Positions 13,983 to 26,000 of a DNA stretch of 64,000 bases are shown here, in pieces. Location of the stretch: NCBI GenBank assembly GCA_037576195.1, contig CM075101.1:27404001-27468000 (forward strand). Reading direction: 5' to 3'. The notes below the pieces were generated by a model that was not told the origin of the DNA, did not search any database, and was given only the letters and a program-made list of their open reading frames with translations. The stretch's first letter is position 1. The number at the start of each line of letters is the position of its first letter. Both the position numbers and the translations under genes were made by a program. Source of the DNA: Phytoseiulus persimilis. Lineage: Eukaryota > Arthropoda > Arachnida > Mesostigmata > Phytoseiidae.

Positions 13983-16900
13983 AACGTCTTCGTCGTGTTG
14001 CGGCCGCTACCGTCGTCGAACGAACTTTGATGCGACTTCGCCACAGATTGCAGAGGGACGCAGAAGTCCCTGATTGTTGTCGTCGGATTCTCAACAGCTG
14101 ATTGCACCGGCTGCGATGCCAGCTGCAACAGATACAGCATTCGGCTGAGTTTCGGTCTTCAGCATGAGCATTGCCGGCATCGCTGCAACAGTTGTCGAAG
14201 GCAGATAAAAATAAATCCGAGCCTGGAGCTTCGACCCAGACCTAAAAATAGCGGAATTAAATGAGCAGCCAGCCCCACGCACTATCGATTTGCTGGGACT
14301 CGAAGCTGCGCCGCGCTGTCTCTATCTAATCCTCAATCTCTTCCCTTCTTTCAAAACCGGAAGCACCTCAACCGAGGGGCCTTGTCCTTGACTGAAATCA
14401 AACCCGTCCCTATCGACATCCGAGTATAAATAGCCTCGGGTTGGTTAGGCTGACGTGGTTTCCTGCCGACTGGCGATGCTGGTTCCTTTCAGTGACGCCC
14501 TCGTTGGTGTCAGAAGTCGGCGGGACCCGTTTCCTAATGATGTCTCGGGCCATTGTATCATGAGCGACGAAGAGTGAGTGGGGAGCAGCGCGGGGGAACA
14601 CCGACAATCGCTAACTGGACCACTGCCACAACCTTCGGCGCCACCGCAGCAGTGTTGACAAAAGCCAATATCCTCCTAGCGCGGATATTGCGCTGAGGTA
14701 AGACGGGCCGCGAGTGGGGGTTGCGGCCGGGGTTAAAGGCTCATGAAGAAGCGGCATATGAACGAGCGACCGACGGGAACTTGTTGATGCTGCAAAAATA
14801 AAAATAGACAGCCCTTGCATAACATCCGTTGAAACCATTCCATAGGCTCCGATCGCTACAAAAACAGTCGACTGCGATCCACTTTTGACACTCGGAGGTG
14901 CGTGCGGGAGACTGAAATCCCCGCCGTGAGACCGAGTCCATGGAAAACTACGCGTTTCCCTGCATAGCTGACCGGCTCATCCAATCAAAGTTTTCTGAGC
15001 TCTCTGCCGACGGAGCGTTCATCTGCATAACGGATATTTGAGCCGGTCGACCAGACCCAGGCTCTCTCAAATCTGAGGAGTTGGAATTCCGACGAGTCTT
15101 GGAGTATTTTTCGGGCATCCTTCGCTTCTCGGGAACAGTTTTTGAGCTCCCCGGGCCGTTATGCATTTAGAAGGCAACTTGCGGCGCCGGCTGGAGAACA
15201 GCGGAGGTTTTTGCTCCGTATCGCTCGTTTATTGGAGGAGCGTTGAACGCTAAGAGCAATCTATTCCAACTAGTTTCGGCCCGGCGGAAGGCTCCTGAGC
15301 CGAACAGTGAAAGGAAAACGCTATCGAAACAATGAACAACAGCCAGAAAAATGATGGAACAATAAGGAAGATTTCGCGCTTAAAAGACGCTATGCGCTCC
15401 GGGTGTGGAAAGGGAATCAGTCGAAGGCGCTCGCAGATTTCTCTCCCAACGGCGCCGACCATGCCGTCTTTGACTATTGGCTAATATTTGCCGGACGATT
15501 CACTCAACATTGGTGAAATATCGATTTCCGATGTCTTCAGACGTCGGAACTTTTTCTGTTTTGTTCTCTCAGTCGGATTCCCTGCCGCTGAGGGATTGAA
15601 GGCTACGCCAACATTCCGTTGATTGCTTCCGGCTCAAATTGAAAATAAGTTCCCTCAAAACCCGATCGTCTGAAATCTTCGGGATCGTTTCCGCAACCAA
15701 CGCCACTCGTGAGTAATTTTTGATCGATGTTCGCGCGGTGACCGAGGCGAAGCCCGACTGGGAGATGGAGCGGAAAAGGAAGGGATTCCGTTCCCTGATT
15801 TGTCTCATTCGGTTCGTCATCTGTGAATTGAGAACAGTGCTGTCAGGCTGTCTCGCACCGGCCTCAGTGGCGGTGGAGGCCCAATACATTTCCGCGCGGG
15901 CCTTTCTCGGAACGACTCGTGGAAAGTTGGTTCGCCTCTCCTGATCACAAGTGCGGATCCGCTCCTGGAATTCATAAATCCACCTCAACTTTTTCCCGGA
16001 GTTGGTTAAGCGCCCAGGAGCCCTCTCAACCTCCGTGCAAATAGAGTTGCTGTAGGCGAATATTAGGCCGTGACGGGGTTCGAAGCGGAAAAAGCTCCCT
16101 TGCGGGATACAGTACCCCGACGGCAGGTAGGTGGCAGAGGGGAACGCCATGAACGCCTATGGAAGGATATTGAGGAAATGTGTTGCTCGAGATCGCTTTT
16201 CTTGGAGAAGGAAAGCGGCAATGTGGATCTGAGCGACTTGTAGACGAATGGGGCGCGTTCAACTTCGTGAAGTTAACTTATTTCTGGTCGCATGGCACGT
16301 CGATTCGCAGCCGCGGCCCGTCAAACGACCATCGCAGCGGAGGAGACCGCGCAGCATGATTTATAGATGAGGGAAACTCTTGCGGCCAGGCTCTTCCACC
16401 GGCTTTCCATATTCCTCTTCTCCATTTCCTCCCGCTTCCCTAGCTCCGTTCCGTTTCAGGACAAGCGGGAAATTCGGGCCTCCGGAGCCCAAGCATGCCA
16501 TGTCTGGGTACCGTCATGGCGGTCTGGCGTTCTTTATATGCAAACTATTTTTCATCAGAGCCCTGTCCTGATGAGAATAAATAAGTGAAAAAGATGAGGA
16601 CAGCGAGCATGAGACTGTACCGCCACCATGATCCACTATTTTCCGGACGACGATCCTCGAAAATGAGCTACTCACGGGTCGAACATTCGGCTAAAGTTGA
16701 GCTACTCGTCCGAGCTTTGATCGGCGCTCTTGTCATAGGAACGAATCCTACGGGGGAGGGCGATGGAGCGAGGAAAACTAATGCTTCTCGGTATGAATCC
16801 GAACTCGAACCTCCCGCGGTCTGCAGCACTTCGAAGGATTCCTTTCGTAGCGCTCGAAGCGAAGGAACAAATAAACAGCCGAACAAACAGGGTCTGTCCG

Positions 16901-17938
16901 GGAATCGGGAAACGAGAACCACGATCGTGCTTCGAGGGGAGAGGCGAGTGCGTCCGACATGGGAGTCAACACGGGAACAGAACGCGGCTTGAAATTCGGT
17001 GGCAGGGCCTCCCTGAGGGAGAAGTGAACTGGTTCGGGTTCCCGCGAGTTCGCAGGGCGTCATCGTGCTCGTAAGGTGATTGGATTAGACAAAAGCCATT
17101 AAGGTCCGTGAACTCGAAGTTTCATCGGTAGTCGATTGACTGGTGACCATCCAGGGACCTCGAGATAGTCTGTTCCGCTCTCGGTATTGCTATCGCAACC
17201 CGCTATCGGTACTCCGCTCTCTCATCGTTGTTTCCCGAGCAAGGATAACTGCACACTCATGTCTGAACGGCGGATCCCTCAAACAAAGTTTCCTCGCTGT
17301 CCATTGAATAAATAATTCACTGCGGCTGGCCGATGTTATTTGATTACCGCGGCCGATTCCACGGAGCGGCCCCGCGGTGGCGTTCCGCGGCCGTTGCTCA
17401 AAAAAACTCGGAGCGGAACTTCGAAACTTGTGACAGGACGCGATATGGGATTCTCAAACTACGACCTGAATAAATTACTCGCAGATGCAATAACTGAATG
17501 TAAATTGAACATTTCAGGCTCCGAGAGGTTGCGTCGCATCTCCAGCATGGCGACGTTCCTCTCGCTGTTCTCCAGAAGACCCTTACATATGCCGCCTGCG
17601 TCCTTGAAACTGTCTGTCAGGAGGAGACAAGGTATGTTGCAGAGCATGCCCCTAATCGTGTCTTTTCTCTCTCTCTCTATTCTGCCGTTGTTCAATCGTC
17701 CATTGAACACCGCCCGTTGAGCGACTCAAACAGCAATATCTATTCGATCAGCTGTTTGCTGCGGCTCCGGATATTAACTTCTTCCGTGAACCTTCTCTTC
17801 TACCTATCTTTGATTGTTTGAAGCGTCCAAACACGTCAATGGCTAAGAAAAACTCATCGTTCCCAACGTTCATGTTGCACATGGACGTGCCGCACGGGCA
17901 TGGCTGCCTGAACGCAACGACACGCGGCGGTCGACCCG

Positions 17939-17956
17939 CATGCATGCATGCATGTA
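17939..17956. repeat. GCAT tetranucleotide repeat
   Basis: About four GCAT units occur in tandem. The unit is self-complementary, so the run is also a perfect palindrome. Confidence 0.85.
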
Positions 17957-20954
17957 TGTGTTAATGCAGGAACTGCGGCGAACGAAAAAGAACAACACGG
18001 AAATCGAGCAGCCCCGCTCGCATCCTGCACGCGTGCCCGTCAGCGACGCGGTGTGAATTTCCGACGACTGAGTGCATGTTACCCACTTCGCTTCTGTTGA
18101 TTTCGAAAATCATCCAATATTAGAACACGAGGAGCGGGCGTCTACTCGCCCAGCCCCAAGAGCACACGGTAGAATGTGTGCGATGATCAAACAGCAGTTT
18201 TCCTGTCATGTCTGGCGATGGCGTGCGTCTGCAGTTCCCACGGGAGAGACCTCAGCCGGAGACTTTGCTCTTCCGACGGGCACCGATGTCAGGTGTTTCC
18301 CTCCCCGCCGCTGAGATAATTGCAACAAATCGAATTAGGTGATCTTCGATTGCTTGCATCCAAAGACTCACTCTTCACGGACATGATTCTGATATTCCTC
18401 GGTTCCGTCCGTTCCCCCTCGCTCGTTCCTCGATTCGTCCAACCGATCGGATCAGCTAGCAGGATTGATGTTCCGCCTTTCGCGAGGGCGCGGTCGCGCT
18501 TTTCCGGAGGCAGAGCTACTTTTCCGTCAGGCGGTCGAGATTCAGGCTCGCCTTAACTTCTCTTCGCGCCTCCAGGCAGCCCCAATTCTCGAAGCTGCTC
18601 TCTCTTTCTCTCCTGAGGACAGGCTGCAGGTCGACGATAGGCAGCTCCTTCGAAGTGATCCTTCCAGCTCCAATTTAATTACAATGGCCTCCTTTTGCAC
18701 CCTCCCGGCTACCCATTCTCGGGAGGGCTGGGCGCAGAGCCTAGCGGGCCGCACACATACGGTTCACCGAGAGATGGATCGAGAGGGCGAACACTTCTTC
18801 CAGTGGGGAGCACTGAGAGTACAGCACCCGATCTAAAATTGGGTAAAGCTTGTGGGTCCATTGCTGGAAACCCGAGGGCTGTCGGCTCCCCAACAGCTTC
18901 CCCGATTTATTGTCGGTTTCGTGAGGAAGATGGAATCGAAGACGTCATTAGAGTTCCGGAACAACGTCTTCGGCAAGGTTCTCCTCGCGTCTGACGGAGG
19001 TATACCGTTCGAAGGTCGGCTTGTTTTGGGCTTCGTTCGATGGCTTCCTCCGACCGTCTTGTACAATCTAGTGGAGCTGGCTCTGTTTTGGATTCCGAAT
19101 TTCCGAGAGCATGACGCAGCTCTGATTCCTCCTTCTCGTTGCCAGCGATTGTGCCGGCGCCTGGAAGTGAATACTATCGTCGAGCAGGGAGCGAAACTCG
19201 CCAGCTTAGTCCGTATTATCTCGCAGCTCTCACAGGACGCCAATGCTGACGGAGGCGACGGGGGAGCGATTCGTTCCCGGTCACATCCCATCCTGGCGTA
19301 CTTGGTCAGTCGGATCTCGGCGTCTCCCGACCGCGGTTTCACGCGACCTCAATGGAATCGGAAGTAAGCGAAACAAATGTAGTGACCTTCGCATTCCATT
19401 GTTGAGTCGCTGGAGGATCAGACCCTGAAAACGACTGAGGAATCGAGAGCTAACAGAAAGCTCGGATGTTTTTCAAAAAAGTCCTGCCGAGAGCTCGTAA
19501 CGAACAAGACGATCGAGTTCGCCAACAATGTGTGACACTCGTCGCTGCTGTCGCCAGTGGAACTCCTACTATCAGTTATCTCTGGCATGATTTCCTTGTC
19601 ATCTCATCCCGGACGAACGCTTCGATGTCCGAACGAATGGTCCGGCTGGGAGAAATAGCGCTTCCCGCTCCCAGATCCTAGTTATGGTGTTCAGACTCCG
19701 GGTGCTACGCCCGTGTTGCGTGTTCGCATCTGGCTCCTGGAGCACTCCTACGCGTTAATCCGATGTCATGGAACTCCTTTGTGAAAGTGTCTCGGTGAGA
19801 GTGCGCCGCCATTACCTCTGGTGCTGACATTCTGCTGTACTTTGCACCTCGTTCGCCGCGCTCCTTCGTCGGCTCCTTCTCAGCGTCGCCCGATGTAACA
19901 GCAGGGAGGGTAACAAGAGCTTCCAGGTCCAGCGGAGACCCTGAACACGGCGCGGAGCAAGACTTGTTTTTGCTGGTCCCGTTCCAAGGCAGCCGGAAAC
20001 GCTGCAGCGGTACAAGCGACCGATGGCGACAACGGTAGTCCATTGTGGGGTAAACTAATTGCACAAGGGACAAACACTGGGACGATTCTCCTCTCATCTG
20101 GTGCATGCTATAAATAAGTTGACTGAACGATATCGAGAGGACGACCTCCGAGAAGCTCCCGTCTGCCCCGAACACCAGCGGTTGCGACACTCGCGGGGAG
20201 CGTTTCCGTAGACAAGAGGAGGCCTCAAGCACGAACAGGCTCTTGAAGGCGTCTCTAATGATCAGAGCGGAGTCCAATCATGGCAACTGCCTCCAGCAAA
20301 GCGATTATCGATGCCATCGTCGAGCGAGTGTTGTATTCAGCCAGCGAGCCGCAAGTTCTACTCCGCTTACCTCGTTCGTCCGGTTGTACGTAGGTTTGCC
20401 CCTGCGTCCGTTTGTTCCTACGTCTGTTCGCTCCTCCTTTGCGGGTCCAGACTACATCGTGAATGTCGGACGCTTGTGGGCATGCACGCTTTGAGGCTCG
20501 CAGGAAAGAGAGGTAGGCTATTTGGGTAGCCCTGTTATGTGTGCCGTTAAGGCCGTTAGTAAGTCGCGGAATAATTTGCAGCGTCAACGTCCCGCCGGGG
20601 AAGACTCGCTGATCTCTTCGAGACCGACCGGCCGGCCGGCGGCTCGTCCGGCTTTGCACTTCGCCCTTTGGTTCTCTCTTCCCGCTGTTCTTGCAATCGT
20701 CCTCATGCTGTTAGACCGTCGTCGTTTTCATCGTCCACGGTGGCTGCCCCACTCGTTTTTCCGCTTGCTCATATGCAGGCGAGAGAGGAAGAAGTTTCTT
20801 CCCTAACTCCTGCACTCGAAGCCTCCTTAGACGACAGCCTTTTGACTTTTCATCAAGCAGCTGGCTGGCAGCCATCGCAGCAGAAGCCAAGTTCTCTTCA
20901 ACAGCCAAGTTCGGCACTTATTGGAAAAAAAGAGAACGAAGCTTGTGGCCGTGC

Positions 20955-21250
20955 TGAGACGACGAAATTTCGTTGAGGTCTGCTGAGGACGGCAGCAGCA
21001 GCGGCAGTGACGACGACGACGATGAGAACGACGCTCCGTGTTCGACAACTTCAACAAGCAGCGGCCTTGTATCTTTCCTCCACTCCGAAGCGGAGAGCGA
21101 GGACAGGAGTGGGCTCTCAACTAGCCAGTACGCCCGCCGCCGGGCCTTCCTAGAGCAAACTCTGTGTGCAGTCGAGACTATTGTTCGTTTCGGAAGCTCT
21201 AAATTATTGGGTCCAGTCGCCCAGAGTGCGGGCTGGACAGGGAAAAATAA
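20955..21250 (+). CDS. Candidate acidic alternative 5' exon of PDE1
   Basis: An open frame encodes a serine- and aspartate-rich segment with a run of five Asp, followed by a helical-looking stretch (ARRRAFLEQTLCAVETIV). It reaches a GTAAAG donor at 21,251 just before its stop codon. Splicing there leaves two bases of a codon, the phase needed to join the first recognised PDE1 exon at 27,837. I do not recognise the peptide, and it does not resemble the vertebrate PDE1 N-terminus. A matching phase occurs by chance one time in three. It could be an alternative first or internal exon, or a chance frame. Confidence 0.2.
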
Positions 21251-22382
21251 GTAAAGCCGCCGGCGACAGTGTGAAAGAGATATTGCGAGATCACACGAAC
21301 GTCTGAATTCCTTCCTCCGACCCGATTCCTTCTTTGATTTTCTCTCTCTATGGTTCAAGATTTGCTCGAACGTTCGACGACGAAGCGAGTTCGCAGCAAA
21401 GATGCATGCCGTCATGAGACCTAATTCGTCCGAACTCTCTAGAAGGACGACGGAGAAAGGCTGAGGCGTGAGATCGTCTTGATCCCGCGGGACGGATGCA
21501 GGTCGAGAAGCTCACAGACGAGAAGAATCAAGGTCTCAAGGCAGAGAATCGAACGAGCATTTGATACTTTCTGATTGGCCTGGTTTGAACGAGTTCGTTG
21601 GAAGCGGTGCGTTCTGCCCCCCGAAGTTTATTGTGTGCGTGTGTGTTTTGAAATCTCTTTCCCGAGCCCTTCCGGAATGGAGTCAGAGCGAATTACCGAT
21701 GGAGAAAACAGTTTTCGAGTCCTGTTCCGACTGTTCTTGAACCTGGCTGTGCGAACGACCCACTGGGCCATAGTTCCGGAATTCCTCGATCGTAACCCCT
21801 CGAACCTATCCCGACATTCGTTCCTGGCTGAATGATTGATTTGTTCCTCCTTGCATTCTTCGGATGGCTGACAGACTCTGTCAATAGATCGCTGATCGAT
21901 TCGGTCATCCATCACAAGATTTTCGCAAACAAATCCGATCGGAATCGCGATTTCCGCATCCGAATGTCTCGTTGCTCAAGTTGGTTTCCCAACCTGAAAC
22001 CTAGGTTCTGATCGACTTGCTTCCCTCGGGACTTTGTTTTTTCTCCGCAGAGCGATTCCGCTCCGATCCTGAGGAGCGTTCCTCCTAGTTCTGAGTTATG
22101 TCATTCGACGATGTGAGTTCAACGTCGTTAACATCCAACTTTGATTTTCTGAGTTGCCCGCTCCGTCAACTCCAATCCAATGTTCCGTTCCATCCGCGCA
22201 GAGTCATGGTGCCGATGCCTTGTCCTTTTGATTTGAAGAGCTCCAAGAGTGTTGCTCGCTTAGTTGTTGAGTTTATCCTCATGTGAACTCCGTTTGGTTG
22301 TTGTCGACTTACGACTGTGAAAGTTTCGTGTTCGAACTCTGTTTCCGCCTCTCATTCCTGGATCCTTTGATCGGTTTCGTCG

Positions 22383-23047
22383 ATGAGCTCAATGTTTCGG
22401 TGTGACTCTATTGATTGGCAACTGATGAGACGCTCAGCGTCGATTTGGCTCACAACTGTTCACTTTAAGTCTGTCTCCGTCAGGCAGGGCATCCGAAAAC
22501 CTCTGCCGGCACACATGTCGGAACAGATCAACGATGCGTCCCAAATTCAAATCGAAAACCAAACTTGTTTGCCGAAGCGGCAAACAACAACAGCTACGAC
22601 GTCGACAACATCAGCAACAACGACGTCGGCCGATGGGTTCCCGAGCTGCTCGTCTTCGAAAACGACCCAGTTCTCCGTTTTGAGCAGCACCATCACCCCC
22701 ACGGCATCGCGGCGACCCTTGACGGCGACCGCAAGCACCACAGGCGGTCTGCTAGCTTTCTCATCAGTGTCAACTAGCTCGTCATCTTCATCATCATCTA
22801 CTGCTGCCGCAGCAGCGACAACGTCTCAAGCACGCTCAAACTCTCCAAGTTCGAGAATCGGGCCCTATTCGGCTACATCTAGGTGTAGACTTAGTGCGCA
22901 GAAAAGTATTGATGTCACCAGCATCGGTGACAGTGATAACTCTCAACGAGAGCAGCGTCGTGCTGCCCTCCTGAGCACACGGACCGAAGGATCACCGAGA
23001 CCGCCTCGAAACTCTGCGGCAGGACGTCAGAACGCTGGAGCCGACAG
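22383..23047 (+). CDS. PDE1: Proposed N-terminal Ser/Thr-rich exon of PDE1
   Basis: This open frame of 221 codons begins with ATG (a second in-frame ATG gives MSEQIND at 22,515). It encodes a low-complexity Ser/Thr/Ala-rich peptide with basic patches. It ends at CAG|GTGCCT; splicing leaves AG as the first two bases of a codon, and the G at 27,837 completes it to Arg, giving ...GADR-KLLDEDDEL. Vertebrate PDE1 has Arg at the same junction (DETR-RLLD). The frame stays open well past the usual random length, and fast-evolving disordered N-termini are usual in invertebrate PDE1. No homology beyond the junction supports it, so it could also be a chance frame. Confidence 0.45.
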
Positions 23048-26000
23048 GTGCCTGATTTGATGCAAGCGGTGTCGTAATCGGACATGACTTCATTTGTTCC
23101 CTCGCTCGTTTGTTCGTTCGTTCGTTATCACTCAAACAAGAGACACAACCAATCGTTTGTCGCTCGGTCCGTTCAACGGTCGGTCGATCGATCGTTTCGT
23201 GAATCACCGTGTCGCTGTATGACGATTTCCGTTCGTCCCGATTCCCAATTACACGAGGGTGATATACCCCGATATCGGCCGGCGTATTAGATTTCTCGAG
23301 GGTTTATCGATATGTATCTGTGTTCCACGTGTCTGTCTGTCTGTCCGCCTATCCGTTGAAGACGACCTGTTGGCTTAATTTTTTACATGATCCGTGTGAA
23401 AAGTTGACCGTCTGTAGCTTTGCATGCCCTGAGACACCATAGAGCCTCATCACCGTCAGCATCCGTCTCCCTCACCGCCTTAATCCTGATAGTTATAGAA
23501 AATGGTTGTCGGTTTCGTTGATTTGCGTATCGTAGATCCGTTTCGAGTTTTTTTCCGAGCATTGTTTTCTTTCCGTCGCCACAGCAGCGTTCGCCTTAAA
23601 TGGAAGTGACATAAACGTCCATAAAGATTCCCGGAGCACAAAATCCTCCACAGTCAATAACACTGTCGCACCAACAGCTTCGGAATGTCCATGAGTAGAG
23701 CGAGATGATGTGCACTGCTAGGGTGGCTGTTGAGTGGGATCGCATACGGCGATAACGAAAATAGTCACTTGCACACACAGACCCCAAAAAGGAGCCTGGA
23801 GTATCAGCAACCCCTGATCGTTGGATGTTTTGAAACTCTTCAGACGTGGGGATGAACGGCCCTGCACAGCGCCTGGAAAACTTACTCGGGACTTCCACCA
23901 CGTCCTCCGGGCGTGCGAGCTCCCCATGCGGTCGATGATTTATTTGTTGCTCGCCCCCGATGTATATCTCTTAGGTTTTCTCCGAGCTCCCCCTCATGGA
24001 GTGTCCGGTGCGGCCGCGAGAGGCTTCTGAAAAATCCTTTCCCCATGCAACAATGCCTTGATCTAGGATTGCAGCGGCTTCGGAAGAGCCGCAGATGCGA
24101 GAACCACCATCGATAGGGGTCGCCTAGCGTCGTTCTTCCCCCTCCGAGGAAAAGACGGTCCGCAGCTGGCGGAGCTCCAGCACAAGCCCGTCCGCGGACC
24201 TTTGCTTTCGGCGCGGGGCACTTGCGCACCCTCGGTCACACAGTATGCCGATCGCCGACTCACTCACACTGCCGCCTGGTAAACAGTGGTTGATGCACAC
24301 GCCAGCACAGGAAACGTGCTGGCGGTGCATTCCCGATCTGAGGACATCGGTGCTCTGGAAGGAGGAGAGAAAGCCATTCCAATTAGGGTATCCGCCTTTC
24401 GCCGCAAACTTGTGCAGCGAGTAGCGTCCACCTGTCCCGCTCGTGAGAATCCCCATCTACGACTGCGACGCAGCGTCACCAACGCGCCTGGCAAACACTA
24501 CGGCCTGTTCCTTCTGTTCAAGCTCCGTCCCAACTTCAATACCTCGAACGGAAAGCGGGACCACCAGTGGCGGCATATTGGTTTCCTTCGAGTTGCTGCA
24601 AACTGCCAATAGTCGTATTTGAGAAGCATTTCTTCGTCGTATTTCCCCTTTTCCCAGCGCAAGGAGGCGGCCAAAGGAACAAGAGCGCCGACATTGTCAA
24701 CGGCGAAAGAGAGATTTCGTCGCAGGTCCTCGGCCCAATGGCTAACGAGCTGCTTGTTAAACCTGCTCTTCTGAGGCTAGTTAGGCTGTGGTCCGGAGGC
24801 TTAACCCGATGGACCTGATGGATCGTGTCTCGGCTGAGGCTAAAAACCCGGGGGGAGGAGCAGGGGGACTTCCACCTGCTCCTCGAGTCGAAGGTAGACC
24901 TTCGAAATTACCTGAGCACCGTCTCCAGGAAAGGAAAACTTTTGGAATGCGCAAACCATGAGGCTTGTTCCCGATTGGCGCTTCAGGAGCAGAGGGAAAA
25001 AAAACAGCTCTCGGGCATTGTGAGGTGATCCCGATTGGCAGAGGAATAAGGAAACGGTGCCGTTGCGTCGCGCAGCCTCAATGCCCGCACTCGTTTGCTG
25101 CAGTTCCCGAACCGGTTGCGCTCGCCAGGAGTTTCCTCCTCCTTCCTCACGGAGCAGGTACGCCAGGCTTGCTTCTGTCCGCTGCTCTTTCGTCCTCGAG
25201 CGACCACTCGGTGGAAGCGAGCTCCGAGCGGCTCTCGGAGCGCCGGGCCCTCAATGGAGAAATAAGCCAGTGCGGAGCACTTTTGCTCAGGTTCCGCTCT
25301 CCCTTCGTTTGCTCTGATTCGGTCGCACGTTGTGGAAAGAAGGCCTTTGTTTTGGCGCTCCTAGTTAGGAACGCAATTACGTTCCAATATTGTCATCATC
25401 TGCCGGCACGTACACACCCGGCCAGGAAAGGTGAAGGAGGAGCCGCCACGACGGAGACACTAGGGAGCATCTGCTCATAGCGGAATGCACACCCTTATAT
25501 CTGTATTTCCCACTTGACCGGGTCGAGAGCTCGCGGACATTTTTCGCACGATCGCTTCCCCACTTGTCAGTCTGTTCTCACGAGCTCCGCCTGCGGCTCC
25601 GGTCATGGCTGATTCTCTAACGGCACAGGCACGGGAGAGCAGGAATAACGGTGAGGAATAAGAAAACGGTTGCAGTAGAGACGTCGTTGAAGACGCAAGG
25701 GTTGTGTGAGTCGCTCGGCGAACTCCTCTCGGCGTTAATTCGAATCGGGAGGCCACGTAGACATCGACCGCTCTCGAGGAGTCTGCCTCGAATCGAATCG
25801 TCAGCAGAGAGCCCGACCGGCTACCTTTCTGATTGACTCACCGCGGTCAGTCAGCGGGTTAACGCAAACAGCGAGCTCTTGGACGAGACGTTTCGCTAGC
25901 GACGCGATCGGATCGTGATCTGAGTCCGCTCGAGCAGACGCGAACAACGTCGAGAGCGCTCCTCGATGTTGAGACGGCATGATTGATTTCGGATAGCGGT

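Larger units (their letters stand above)
1..22382. other. Gene-poor region, no recognisable gene
   Basis: No open frame here resembles a protein I know. The longest ones (5,485-6,252 plus, 15,569-16,150 minus, 19,705-20,277 minus, 18,852-19,367 plus) have mixed, arginine- and serine-rich composition. Several have an equally long frame on the opposite strand, which is what GC-balanced non-coding DNA gives by chance. The block lies directly upstream of the proposed first PDE1 exon, so it probably holds that gene's promoter and any further 5' exons, or a distal intron. The PDE1 calmodulin-binding exon expected just before the recognised exons was not found here by eye. Confidence 0.5.
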
